A DNA stretch of 64,000 bases from a bacterium HR40 (GTDB lineage: Bacteria > Pseudomonadota > Alphaproteobacteria > Geminicoccales > Geminicoccaceae). The position numbers and the translations under genes are program-made. How positions within the stretch are numbered: the stretch's first letter is position 1; each line of letters begins with the position of its first letter. Shown here piece after piece: positions 17,459 to 25,448 of this stretch. The stretch covers positions 675,899-739,898 of the forward strand of contig BEIQ01000001.1 in the NCBI GenBank assembly GCA_002898275.1. The letters are read 5' to 3'. The notes beneath the pieces were generated by a model that worked only from the letters and a program-made list of their open reading frames with translations, had not been told where the DNA came from and ran no database searches.

Positions 17459-18499
17459 TCAGTCCTGCCGCTCCCTGCGGCCATCGCGAAAACCGGCGAG
17501 AAACGCCTCCAGGGAGCGGCCGAGGCCGGCCTGCGGATAACCCCCTTCCTGGACGAGCAGCATCGGCTGCGGCAGCCGGCCGATCCGCCTTCCAGCCTCG
17601 GCGAGCCCTGCGCAGGTCACGCGCATGGCGCGGAACGGATCCTCTTCGTGGACGTCGAGCCCGAGGGCGACAACGACGACCGCTGGGGCGAAGGTCCCGA
17701 GGATGGCCAGGGCCTCGTCGAGGGCGACGAGCCACGGCCCGTCGCCGCTGCCCAGGGGCAGAGGGAGATTCCGGTTGGTTCCTTTTCCCTCCCCCTCGCC
17801 GAGCTCGTGCGCGTAGCCGGAGTAGAAGGGATAGAAGACGGTGGGATCGACGTGGATCGAGAGGGTGAGGACGCTGGGGGAACGCCAGAAGATGGCCTGG
17901 GTGCCGTTGCCGTGATGGACGTCGATGTCGAGCACCGCGACCCGGCCCCGGCGGGCGGCAAGCCAAGCCGCGGCGATCGCCGTATTGTTGAGGTAGCAAA
18001 AGCCGCCGGCGCGATCGGCCGCGGCATGGTGTCCGGGCGGCCGGCAGAGGGCGTAGACGGCGTCCTCCCCGGCCTGCAGCAGTTCAGCAGCGGTCAGGGC
18101 GCTGTACGCCGAACCCAGAGCCGCCTCGAACGTCCCCGGCCCGATGGGGCAGGCGGTGTCCGCCATGTACCAGCCGGCGAGGCCGACCGGATGGGCGGGC
18201 CGGCTTGCCGTCTCGCGCACTGGGTGGACATTCGGCACCACCTCGGGCCCCGCGTCCTCGAGTTCTCGCCACCGGCTGTAGGCAGTGGCGAGGAAATCGA
18301 GATAGTCTCGCGTGTGCACCGCGAGGATCGCCTCGTCCCCGAAGCGACGGGCATCGACCGGCTCGAGCCCGAGGCGGAGTGCGGCGGCCTCGAGCACCGC
18401 CGCCCGCTCCGGTCGCTCCGGGGACGCCACGACACGTCCGCGCGAGAGAAAGGTCGATGGCGCGTGGCGACTGTGCCATGGATTGCGTACGAACTTCAC
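17459..18499 (-). CDS. Histone deacetylase-family acetylpolyamine amidohydrolase
   Basis: This 346-residue protein is a zinc deacetylase of the arginase/HDAC fold. Visible are the His pair RPPGHHA (157-158), zinc ligands Asp193 and His195 in VLDIDVHHGNGTQ, and Asp282 in ALGLDVHEEDP. The length and the N-terminal FVRNPWHSRHAP resemble bacterial acetylpolyamine amidohydrolases, which remove acetyl groups from acetylspermidine or acetylputrescine. A different small acetylamide substrate cannot be excluded. It is divergent from an ornithine cyclodeaminase-family gene. Confidence 0.88.
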   Translation of the reverse strand: MKFVRNPWHSRHAPSTFLSRGRVVASPERPERAAVLEAAALRLGLEPVDARRFGDEAILAVHTRDYLDFLATAYSRWRELEDAGPEVVPNVHPVRETASRPAHPVGLAGWYMADTACPIGPGTFEAALGSAYSALTAAELLQAGEDAVYALCRPPGHHAAADRAGGFCYLNNTAIAAAWLAARRGRVAVLDIDVHHGNGTQAIFWRSPSVLTLSIHVDPTVFYPFYSGYAHELGEGEGKGTNRNLPLPLGSGDGPWLVALDEALAILGTFAPAVVVVALGLDVHEEDPFRAMRVTCAGLAEAGRRIGRLPQPMLLVQEGGYPQAGLGRSLEAFLAGFRDGRRERQD

Positions 18500-18823
18500 G
18501 GCTCGAGCCTCCGGTCGACAACGCCAGCGCGCCTCGAGCGTTCGCGGCGCTGGGATGGCAGGTCCATCGTGACGCAGGCCCGTCGCCGATGGGCGACACG
18601 GCTACCGCTTGCGCCTCGCTTCGCCCAACGCCCGGTACCCGACAGGCCGGCCGCCGGGCAAGAGAGGATGTCGGCTGGAAACGAGCCGGCATGGTCGCTC
18701 TCGGGCGCCGGAGATGGAGCGGTTGCGCCGGATCGGGGAGGTCGGCGGGCCGGGCGTCGAGGGATGGGCGATGCGTGCCCAGCGTCACGTTCGCTTCGGA
18801 GTTCCTGCGATCGGAGTCCGCGC
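18500..18823. other. 324-bp divergent intergenic region
   Basis: This separates the amidohydrolase gene (minus) and the cyclodeaminase-family gene (plus). It should hold both promoters, but no strong -35/-10 pair or operator was evident and no frame looks like a gene. Confidence 0.5.
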
Positions 18824-19789
18824 ATGGAAAAGCTACCTGTCTTCGTCGATGGTCAAACGGTGCATCGCCTGTGCGACTTCCCCTCGCTCGTCGCCCATCT
18901 CGAAGCCGAGCATCGCCGGGCGCCGCCGCTCGTCGACCGTCTCCTGCTCGAACACGAGGAACGCAGCGGCGAGCCTGACGGCTTCCTCATCTGGCCCGCC
19001 TGGGATCCGGGCCGCATGCTCAGCGTCAAGCTGGTGACCAGTTTTCCCGCGAACCCCAGCCGTCACGGTTTGCCGACTGTGCACGCGCTCTGTCTGCTCT
19101 TCGATGGTCGCACGGGACGGCCGACCCACATCGTCGATGCCACGGCGGCGACCTTCTGGAAGACGGCTGCCGATTCGGCTCTTGCCGTCCGCTACCTCGC
19201 TCGCGAGGACAGCCGCAGCCTGGCGGTCCTCGGCGCCGGAGCGCTCGCTCCCTGGCTGATCGCCGCCCACCGCGCGGTCCGCCCGGGTATCGCGCGCGTG
19301 CGCATCTGGAACCGGACAAAGGGCAAGGCCGAAACCCTGGCCGAACGGCTCCGCCAGGACGGCCTCGATGCCGAAGCGGTAGCGACGGCCGAAAAAGCGG
19401 TCCGCGATGCCGACATCGTCACCTGCGCCACGGGAGCCCGCAGCCCCATTCTGCACGGGTCATGGCTTCGTCCCGGCAGCCATGTCGATCTCGTCGGCGG
19501 CTTCGCGCCAGCGATGCGGGAGGCCGACGACGAGACGATGCGACGCGCCCGCATCTATGTCGACTCGCGCTGGTTCACGCTTTCCGTCTGCGGCGATCTC
19601 GCCGCACCCCTGCGTACCGGCGTGATCCGGGAGGAGGACATTCTGGGCGATCTCTTCGATCTCTGCAGCGGTCGGGTCGCCGGGCGCCGGGACGGGGAGG
19701 AGATCACCGTCTTCAAGAACGGCGGTGGGGCCCACCTCGATCTCATGACGATGCGCTATATCGTCTCGCGCCTCGAGAGGGGGCGATAA
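18824..19789 (+). CDS. Ornithine cyclodeaminase / mu-crystallin family enzyme
   Basis: This 321-residue protein belongs to the OCD/mu-crystallin family: Lys69 (SVKLVTSFP) matches the catalytic lysine, the Rossmann fold has LGAGALAPWLIAAH (about 136-149), and the C-terminal part has HVDLVGGFAP and FKNGGGAHLDL. Family members are ornithine cyclodeaminases (ornithine to proline plus ammonia) or NAD(P)H-dependent reductases of pyrroline-2-carboxylate and related imines. Sequence alone does not choose. The window also holds a proline racemase-family dehydratase candidate, which would make the reductase role plausible. Confidence 0.85.
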   Translation: MEKLPVFVDGQTVHRLCDFPSLVAHLEAEHRRAPPLVDRLLLEHEERSGEPDGFLIWPAWDPGRMLSVKLVTSFPANPSRHGLPTVHALCLLFDGRTGRPTHIVDATAATFWKTAADSALAVRYLAREDSRSLAVLGAGALAPWLIAAHRAVRPGIARVRIWNRTKGKAETLAERLRQDGLDAEAVATAEKAVRDADIVTCATGARSPILHGSWLRPGSHVDLVGGFAPAMREADDETMRRARIYVDSRWFTLSVCGDLAAPLRTGVIREEDILGDLFDLCSGRVAGRRDGEEITVFKNGGGAHLDLMTMRYIVSRLERGR

Positions 19790-19804
19790 CCGGCCCGGCG
19801 AGAT

Positions 19805-19879
19805 TGGCGCCCCCAACGGGAATCGAACCCGTGTTTCCAGCTTGAAAGGCTGGTGTCCTGACCACTAGACGATGGGGGC
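19805..19879 (-). tRNA. tRNA-Glu (TTC)
   Basis: On the minus strand a full cloverleaf begins GCCCCCATCGTCTAGTGGTC. The anticodon arm has loop CTTTCAA, anticodon TTC. The T arm carries GGTTCGATTCC. The acceptor closes as TGGGGGC, followed by discriminator G and an encoded CCA. It lies between convergent protein genes. Confidence 0.97.
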
Positions 19880-19975
19880 CAGCGGCGCGAGGTGTAGGGC
19901 TGCATCGCTCGCGAATCAAGGCGCGAGGGAAGGAATTCGCGCCCCCGCTGCCAGCGGCCTCGGGGCCGGGCGAGC

Positions 19976-21223
19976 TCAGTCGTCCCGCTCGCCCTCGTCG
20001 TAGAGAGCGGCGCGGCCGAGACGGTCGAGGCAGATCTCGGCCGTCCACGGCAGCATCAGCGAACCGCAACGCGAGTCGCGGTAAATCCGCGCGAGATGGA
20101 AGCTCTCGAGCATCGCCTGCCCGCCGCAGGTACGGATCGCGAGCTGGGCGATCTCGTTGGCATTCTCCATGACCGTGTATTGCGCCGCCCACGCGCGCAT
20201 CAACGCGTCCTTGCCGGGATCGATGCGAGCGTCGTGGATCGCGCGGAACCAAAGCGCCTTGGTCTGCTCCAACATCACTTTCATCTGGGCGACGGCGAGT
20301 TGTTTGGTCGGATACATCCGCCGCTTGACCGGCGGCATGCCGGGGACCTCGCCGCGAAGATAAGCGATGGTGAAGTCATAGGCCGCTTGGGCGAGCCCCA
20401 TGTAGGCCGGGGTCAAGGTCATGAACATATGCGGCCAGCGAGTCGCCGCCTGATGATAGACTCCCTGCGGCATGAGCTGTTCGTCGTCGGAGACGAACAC
20501 CTCGTCGAACAGGAGATTGCGCGATACCGTGCCGCGCATACCGAGCGGATCCCAGTCGCCGACCACCCTGAGACCCGCCGCATCCTTCGGTACGGCGAGA
20601 TAGAGGGTGTCGCGGCGACGGAGCTCGCCGTCCTCCTTGAGTTCCGTGCACAGGACCCCGTAGTAGTCGGCATGACCCGCGAGCGAGGCGAAGATCTTGC
20701 GACCGTTGATGATCCAGCCCCCCGGCACCTTGCGGGCAGTGGTCTGGAAGGCCGCTGCTCCGGCGGCAGCTGGCCCGCCCTCGGAGAAGGGCTGGGCGTA
20801 GATCCGGCCATGGCGCACGATGCGCTCGTAATGGATCGCCCGTCGCCGCTCGTGCTCGGCCCGCTGTTCGGGCGTCATGTCGAGATCGTCGGCGAGCGCC
20901 CCCGTCCACAGACACGAGCAGACGTGCATGTTGAAGGTGAGCGCCGTGGCCCCGCAGTAACGGCCGATCTCGGCAGCGGCGAGCATATAGGTCGGATAGT
21001 CCGCCCCGAGGCCGCCGTAGCGCTGGGGCACGCAGATCCCGAGCAGACCATGGGCGAAGAGGTCCTGGTAGTTCTCGGTGGGGAAGCTGGCCTCGCGATC
21101 GTAGCGGAAGGCTCGTTCGTGAAAGCGGGTGCGCCCCAGCTCCCGGCAGAGATTGGTAAGTTCCACCTGCTGCGGGGTGAGCTCGAAGGTCTGCGGATCG
21201 AACATGGGCTCGTGCGGGATCAC
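19976..21223 (-). CDS. Acyl-CoA dehydrogenase-family flavoprotein
   Basis: This 415-residue protein has the acyl-CoA dehydrogenase fold: an N-terminal helical domain (LGICVPQRYGGLGADY), the middle beta domain with FSEGGPAAAGAAAFQTTARKVPGGWIINGRKIFAS, and a C-terminal flavin-binding helical domain with CGGQAMLESFHLARIYRDSRCG. The usual acidic catalytic base is not obvious, so it could be a dehydrogenase or a class D flavin monooxygenase. The GTG start overlaps the hydrolase stop as GTGA, with GGAGG six bases upstream. It is the third gene of the NicX-like operon. Confidence 0.88.
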   Translation of the reverse strand: MIPHEPMFDPQTFELTPQQVELTNLCRELGRTRFHERAFRYDREASFPTENYQDLFAHGLLGICVPQRYGGLGADYPTYMLAAAEIGRYCGATALTFNMHVCSCLWTGALADDLDMTPEQRAEHERRRAIHYERIVRHGRIYAQPFSEGGPAAAGAAAFQTTARKVPGGWIINGRKIFASLAGHADYYGVLCTELKEDGELRRRDTLYLAVPKDAAGLRVVGDWDPLGMRGTVSRNLLFDEVFVSDDEQLMPQGVYHQAATRWPHMFMTLTPAYMGLAQAAYDFTIAYLRGEVPGMPPVKRRMYPTKQLAVAQMKVMLEQTKALWFRAIHDARIDPGKDALMRAWAAQYTVMENANEIAQLAIRTCGGQAMLESFHLARIYRDSRCGSLMLPWTAEICLDRLGRAALYDEGERDD

Positions 21224-22014
21224 GGCGTGCCTCCGGTCGATGGGAAGCGGGCAAGGAAAGCGGAGAGAAGGGCCCCACACTCGCGCGGCCGCTCGAGCGG
21301 CAACAGGTGTCCGGCACCGGGCAGGAGCGCGAACTCCGCCCGCGGCATGCGCTCGGCCATCCGCCGCATGGTGGTCGCGGGGGCGAGGCGGTCGCGCTCC
21401 CCCGCGATCAGCAGTGCCGGCATGGCGAGCGAAGGCAGAGCTGCCCGACGGTCGAAACCGACGAGGCAGGCCAGGGCTGCCCGGTACGCGGACGGGGGGA
21501 TGGATGCCATGCAGGACTCGGCGAGCCGAGCGGCCTGCGGCTCCACATCCTCGCCCAAAAGGGTGGGAACGAGGGCCCGCGCCAGCTCGGCCATGGTCAG
21601 GCCGGCATCGAGAGGTGCCGTGCGCTCGGCCATGAAGCGTTTCTGGAAATCCCCGTCTCGGCTACCGAAAGCGGCGGTAGTGGCGAGAAGCGCGAGGGAG
21701 TGCACGCGCTGCGGAAAGCGCAGGGCGAATTCGAGCGCCACCATGCCGCCGATGGAATGACCGAGGAGATGCACCTGCTCGAGGCCGCGGTCCGCGAGCA
21801 GGGCCGAGAGCGCCTCGGCCAGCGCCGGAAACGTCAAGGGCGCGAGGGGCTCCGAGCCGCCGTAGCCTGGCATGTTCCAGGCGAGGCAAAACCATCGCTC
21901 GGCGAGCTCGTCCATGAGCGGTCGAAAGGAAGCGGCGGTGCCGCCGATGCCATGCAAGAGGACGAGCGGCGGACCGGAGCTGCCCGCCGTCTCGAAGGTG
22001 AGCCTCGGAGTCAC
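21220..22014 (-). CDS. Alpha/beta hydrolase (NicD- or enol-lactonase-like)
   Basis: This 264-residue alpha/beta hydrolase has the oxyanion HGIGGTAASF, the nucleophile elbow GHSIGGM with the catalytic Ser, Asp in LLIAGERDRLAP and His in LLPGAGHLLPLERP. It resembles the 3-oxoadipate enol-lactonase/NicD group. NicD hydrolyses N-formylmaleamate formed by NicX. The neighbour upstream is a NicX-like dioxygenase, which supports that role by context. The GTG start overlaps the preceding stop (GTGA). Confidence 0.88.
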   Translation of the reverse strand: MTPRLTFETAGSSGPPLVLLHGIGGTAASFRPLMDELAERWFCLAWNMPGYGGSEPLAPLTFPALAEALSALLADRGLEQVHLLGHSIGGMVALEFALRFPQRVHSLALLATTAAFGSRDGDFQKRFMAERTAPLDAGLTMAELARALVPTLLGEDVEPQAARLAESCMASIPPSAYRAALACLVGFDRRAALPSLAMPALLIAGERDRLAPATTMRRMAERMPRAEFALLPGAGHLLPLERPRECGALLSAFLARFPSTGGTP

Positions 22015-23057
22015 TGCAGCGCCTCGACGAGCGTGCCCTCGATCACCACCGGTTCGCCGTCGAGAGTGATCGTACAGTTGCGCACCGGAATATCGAAATG
22101 GCCCTCGGTGTAGCGCCCGGCGAACTCGTTGGCCCCGGTCGAAAACAGAAAGTTGCCGGCAAAGGCGCGGATCTCGGTGCCGTTCGTGTCCCGCCGGTCG
22201 TACATCGTCAGCGCCTCGTAGCGGGCGCGCGGGTTCATGCCGAAGCCGACATGGCTCACGGCATACGCCTCGCGCTCGCCCCAGGCGGCGAAGTAGCGGC
22301 GCATGAGCTCGGCATCCGCGCCCTCGCCCTCGATCGCCACGACGTGATCGTCCTCGAGGGTGAGAACGACCCGGCTCTCCAGATAACGCTTGAAGGTGAG
22401 GTTGACGTCGCCGCGGTCGAGGACGAGGCGACCGTGAACGGTGTGAGCGCGGGGGAAGCTCACCACCACGCCACCCGGCCAATGGGCTACGGTCCGCGGC
22501 CGATCGCAATAGCCCCAGACTCCAACCGTGGTCGCTCCCGTCATGTCGATCGCGAGGTCGGTACCCGCTGCCGAGGTCACCCGCATGGACTTCGCCTCCC
22601 GGCAACGACGCACCGCCGCCCGAACCTTGGGCTCGAGAGCGGGATCGGGCACCAGTCGCTCGAGCGCTTCGGGATGCTCGTTCGAGATCATGAGCACGCG
22701 CGCGCCGCCGTCGAGGATCGCCGGGAGTTCGGGGGCGTGCAGCAGGCCCTCGACCGTGAGATCGACGACGAAGCTCGAGGCCCGCAGAGCCGCCAGTACC
22801 GCCGGATGACCCCGCAGGCTGCGCGAAGCACCGGTCGAGCGCACCGGCACCGGCGCGGTCTGTGGCGGGGTGGGCACGACGAGATGGAAGGGGCGGCAGC
22901 CGAGACGCAACAACGCGAGCTCGGCGAGCGCGACATTGAGCGCCCGCGACTGGGTCTCCGAGAGAATGGCGACCGGTTCCTCCGGCTGCACCCGACAGAG
23001 CGCGAAGGTACGGGCGAAGGCGTCGATCCACTTGCCCTCGATACGGTCGGCGAGCAC
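22011..23057 (-). CDS. NicX-like 2,5-dihydroxypyridine 5,6-dioxygenase family protein
   Basis: The protein (348 residues with the GTG at 23057) resembles Pseudomonas putida NicX over its length, as far as I recall that sequence. The iron ligands reported there (His265, His318, Asp320) correspond to His269 in AVSHVGFGMNPRA, and His320 and Asp322 in EGHFDIPVRN. AKSMRVTSAAGTDL and AFAGNFLFSTGAN are also family-like. GGAGG lies 8 bp before the GTG, which is why it is preferred over GTG 23096. The true substrate may be a related hydroxypyridine or another compound. Confidence 0.8.
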   Translation of the reverse strand: MLADRIEGKWIDAFARTFALCRVQPEEPVAILSETQSRALNVALAELALLRLGCRPFHLVVPTPPQTAPVPVRSTGASRSLRGHPAVLAALRASSFVVDLTVEGLLHAPELPAILDGGARVLMISNEHPEALERLVPDPALEPKVRAAVRRCREAKSMRVTSAAGTDLAIDMTGATTVGVWGYCDRPRTVAHWPGGVVVSFPRAHTVHGRLVLDRGDVNLTFKRYLESRVVLTLEDDHVVAIEGEGADAELMRRYFAAWGEREAYAVSHVGFGMNPRARYEALTMYDRRDTNGTEIRAFAGNFLFSTGANEFAGRYTEGHFDIPVRNCTITLDGEPVVIEGTLVEALQ

Positions 23058-23107
23058 GGCAGCAGACCTCCCCGGCAACCGCATTCCAGCTAGCACGATC
23101 GTGATCT

Positions 23108-23134
23108 ATGAAAAAGCATAAATTTCTGTTTCAT
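23108..23134. promoter_or_regulatory. Inverted repeat, probable MarR operator
   Basis: ATGAAAAAG (23108-23116) and CTGTTTCAT (23126-23134) form 9-bp arms matching at 8 positions with a 9-bp spacer. The element is AT-rich in a GC-rich genome and lies between the NicX-like gene and its divergent MarR gene, the usual place for a MarR autoregulatory operator. Confidence 0.6.
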
Positions 23135-23161
23135 CGATCTCGGCCATAAGGAGACTCATGG

Positions 23162-23617
23162 GTGCGCTTCGTCGACGATTACCTCGCCTATCTGCTCGCC
23201 CGCGCCAGCCATCTCGTCTCCTCCGCCCATCATGCCCGGCTGGCCCGTCGCGGCGTTCCGGTCGGCGTTTGGCGGGTGCTCGCGACCCTGTCCGACGGCG
23301 TGCCCATGACCGTCGGCGAGTTGGCCGAGCGCTGTCTCATGAAGCAGCCCACGCTCACCAAGCTTCTCGACCGGATGGAGCGCGACGGGCTGGTGCGACG
23401 GCTGTCGGTTCCCGAGGACCGGCGCAAGGTACGGGTGGCGATCACCACCGAGGGCGAACGGCGGGTGGCACCGCTTCTGCGGGAGGCCAAGGCCTGCGAG
23501 CGCGAGGTGTTGGCCCAGCTCAGCGAGGGGGAGGCGGTCGCCCTCAAAAACGCCTTGCGCGGTCTCTTGGCACGGCTCGAGGCGGCGAGGGGAGCCGCGA
23601 TGCAAGCGGGCGAGTGA
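23162..23617 (+). CDS. MarR-family transcriptional regulator
   Basis: This 151-residue winged-helix regulator has the MarR core: PMTVGELAERCLMKQPTLTKLLDRMERDGLV (helix-turn-helix) and RRLSVPEDRRKVRVAITTEGE (the wing). The GTG start is preceded by AAGGAG. It is divergent from the NicX-like operon across a palindromic element, as is common for repressors of aromatic catabolism such as NicR. The ligand would be a pathway compound, by inference. Confidence 0.92.
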   Translation: MRFVDDYLAYLLARASHLVSSAHHARLARRGVPVGVWRVLATLSDGVPMTVGELAERCLMKQPTLTKLLDRMERDGLVRRLSVPEDRRKVRVAITTEGERRVAPLLREAKACEREVLAQLSEGEAVALKNALRGLLARLEAARGAAMQAGE

Positions 23618-23658
23618 TCCCGCGCGGCCAAGGCTGCGTACAAAGGAGTGGCGAATGA

Positions 23659-23732
<74 letters not shown>

Positions 23733-23796
23733 CCGATGCAGCAGGCCGCAGCTCGTGCTCTGGGCTCGAGCGTTCGCCAGCGCTTCGGCCTAGCGC

Positions 23797-24657
23797 CTAG
23801 GCGAGCCGCAAGAGGACGAGACCTGTCAGCACCAGAGCGGCACAACCGAGCCGCACCCTTCCAAACGGCTCGCCCAAAAGCCGCACGCCGATGAAGGCCG
23901 CGATCACGACGCTCGTCTCGCGCAGCGCCGCCACCTGCCCCACCGGGGCTCGGCTCATGGCCCAGATGACGATGGCATAAGCGAGCGTGGCGAACACGCC
24001 GCCCACCACAGCGGGACCCAGACGTCGCCAGGCGCCGGCGGCGAGCTCTTCCCGGCGCTGCCACAGTACGAACAGGCCGAAAGGGGCCGCTTCGAGGAGA
24101 AAGAGCCAGGCGATATAGGCGAGCACCCCATCCCCTGCTGTCCGGCCACCGATGCCGTCGCTCAGGGTGTAGGCGGCAATGGTCACCCCGCAGGCGAGCG
24201 CATGGGCAAGAGCTCGCGGTTGGGCGCGCAGCACGCCACCGGTCAGGGCAAGACCAGAGACTCCCAAGCTCACCAAGCCCACGCCCAAAAGTGTGCGAGC
24301 CTGCGGCACCTCGCCCAAGGCGAGCGAGCCCAGAAGAGTCACGAGTGGCGGCGCGAGCCCGCGGGCGATCGGATAGACGAAACTCAGATCGCCCGTGGCA
24401 TAGGCGCGACCGAGGGTCCAGTAATAGGCGGTGTGGGTGAGGATCGAGCACAAAAGCCATGGCCAGGCCGCAGGAGGCGGTGGCGGCAGGAACAGCACGA
24501 AGGGAACGGCGAGGAGCGTGCCCGTGAAGTTGACGATCGCAAGCCGCAGATAGGGGTCGCCACCCTGCTTCACGAGGGCGTTCCAGGCGGCATGCAGCCC
24601 GGCGGCCAGCAGTACCGCAGCGAAGATGCCGGGTGTGAGGCTGCCGCTCACGGACAC
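23797..24657 (-). CDS. EamA/DMT-family membrane transporter
   Basis: This 286-residue protein has about ten hydrophobic segments in two EamA repeats. The first has FAAVLLAAGLHAAWNALVKQGGD and SFVYPIARGLAPPLVTLLGS. The second has AYAIVIWAMSRAPVGQVAALRETSVVIAAFIG and ends in GLVLLRLA. Such drug/metabolite transporters export amino acids, nucleotides or other small molecules; the substrate is not predictable. The GTG start overlaps the end of the RraA-like pseudogene, so the two were probably once co-translated. Confidence 0.88.
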   Translation of the reverse strand: MSVSGSLTPGIFAAVLLAAGLHAAWNALVKQGGDPYLRLAIVNFTGTLLAVPFVLFLPPPPPAAWPWLLCSILTHTAYYWTLGRAYATGDLSFVYPIARGLAPPLVTLLGSLALGEVPQARTLLGVGLVSLGVSGLALTGGVLRAQPRALAHALACGVTIAAYTLSDGIGGRTAGDGVLAYIAWLFLLEAAPFGLFVLWQRREELAAGAWRRLGPAVVGGVFATLAYAIVIWAMSRAPVGQVAALRETSVVIAAFIGVRLLGEPFGRVRLGCAALVLTGLVLLRLA

Positions 24658-25366
24658 CGAGCGCGAGCGGCGAGATGGTCCGCGCGGCTTTCGCCGGCCG
24701 CCGGATCGAGACCCGGTCGCACTCCGCCAGGCTGCACCTGGTCCGTCGCCCAGTTTTCGCCAGCGGTCATCTCGAACGCCTCTTCTTCGGTCACCTCATC
24801 GGCAAGATGGGGCCGGTTGGCGACCCCACCTTCGCCATCGCCGATCACCGCGTCTCGCGCATAGACGGCGATTTCGCCGCCGCCAATCGGCAGTTGCACA
24901 GAAGCGGCGCGATCGAGGATCGGCCCGGACGTCGCCCATGGCCGCGTTCGATCGGCAGGTCGGCCGAGGTCGGTCCGGTGCGTTGCGAAAACCGCCGTCG
25001 GCGCCCACCCCAGCGACGCCGCCCACCAGCAGTCGGTCGAGGCGGATGGCGCCAGCCGAAGCGGCCCGGGCATCGCCCTGCCTGCGGGTGACGAGGACAC
25101 AGCCGGGAGGCCGATGCTCGATCGCGCAAGGCGGCGGATGAGCGCGGTCACGATAGGCCTCCGTCGCCATCCTCGCGCGCTCGGATCGCGCCCAGAGTCC
25201 TGGCCTTCCCCACCACGGGACCCGTCTGCAGGTCGATCGGGTGGACATTCTGCGGAAAGCTGGTACGCAGACCGCGGCGACAGAGGCAGGTAGCGGGGGC
25301 GGCGGTGGACACAGCGGCGAGGCGCCCCGAGGGGGAGTGAGCGACCATGCCCGCTAGACCTCCCAT
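24648..25366 (-). pseudogene. RraA / 4-hydroxy-4-methyl-2-oxoglutarate aldolase family, frameshifted
   Basis: Three minus-strand frames read successive pieces of one RraA-like protein. The first (about 25366-25165) has RLAAVSTAAPATCLCRRGLR followed by FPQNVHPID. The second (about 25165-24940) has EAYRDRAHPPPCAIEHRPPG, CVLVTRRQGDARAASAG and VGADGGFRNAPD. The third (about 24920-24648) has VQLPIGGGEIAVYARDAVIG and DGEGGVANRPHLADEV. The order matches intact family members, so the gene has at least two frameshifts, with the stretch between GGFRNAPD and VQLPIGG also degraded. Sequencing error is possible. It is followed by the overlapping transporter gene. Confidence 0.8.
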
Positions 25367-25448
25367 GAGGAGCGATGGCGGCCGACCGCAGCGTGCGGCC
25401 TCGAGTGCCGCCCGTCGATAGCCCACCGCACGGCGACGGGGAACAGCC

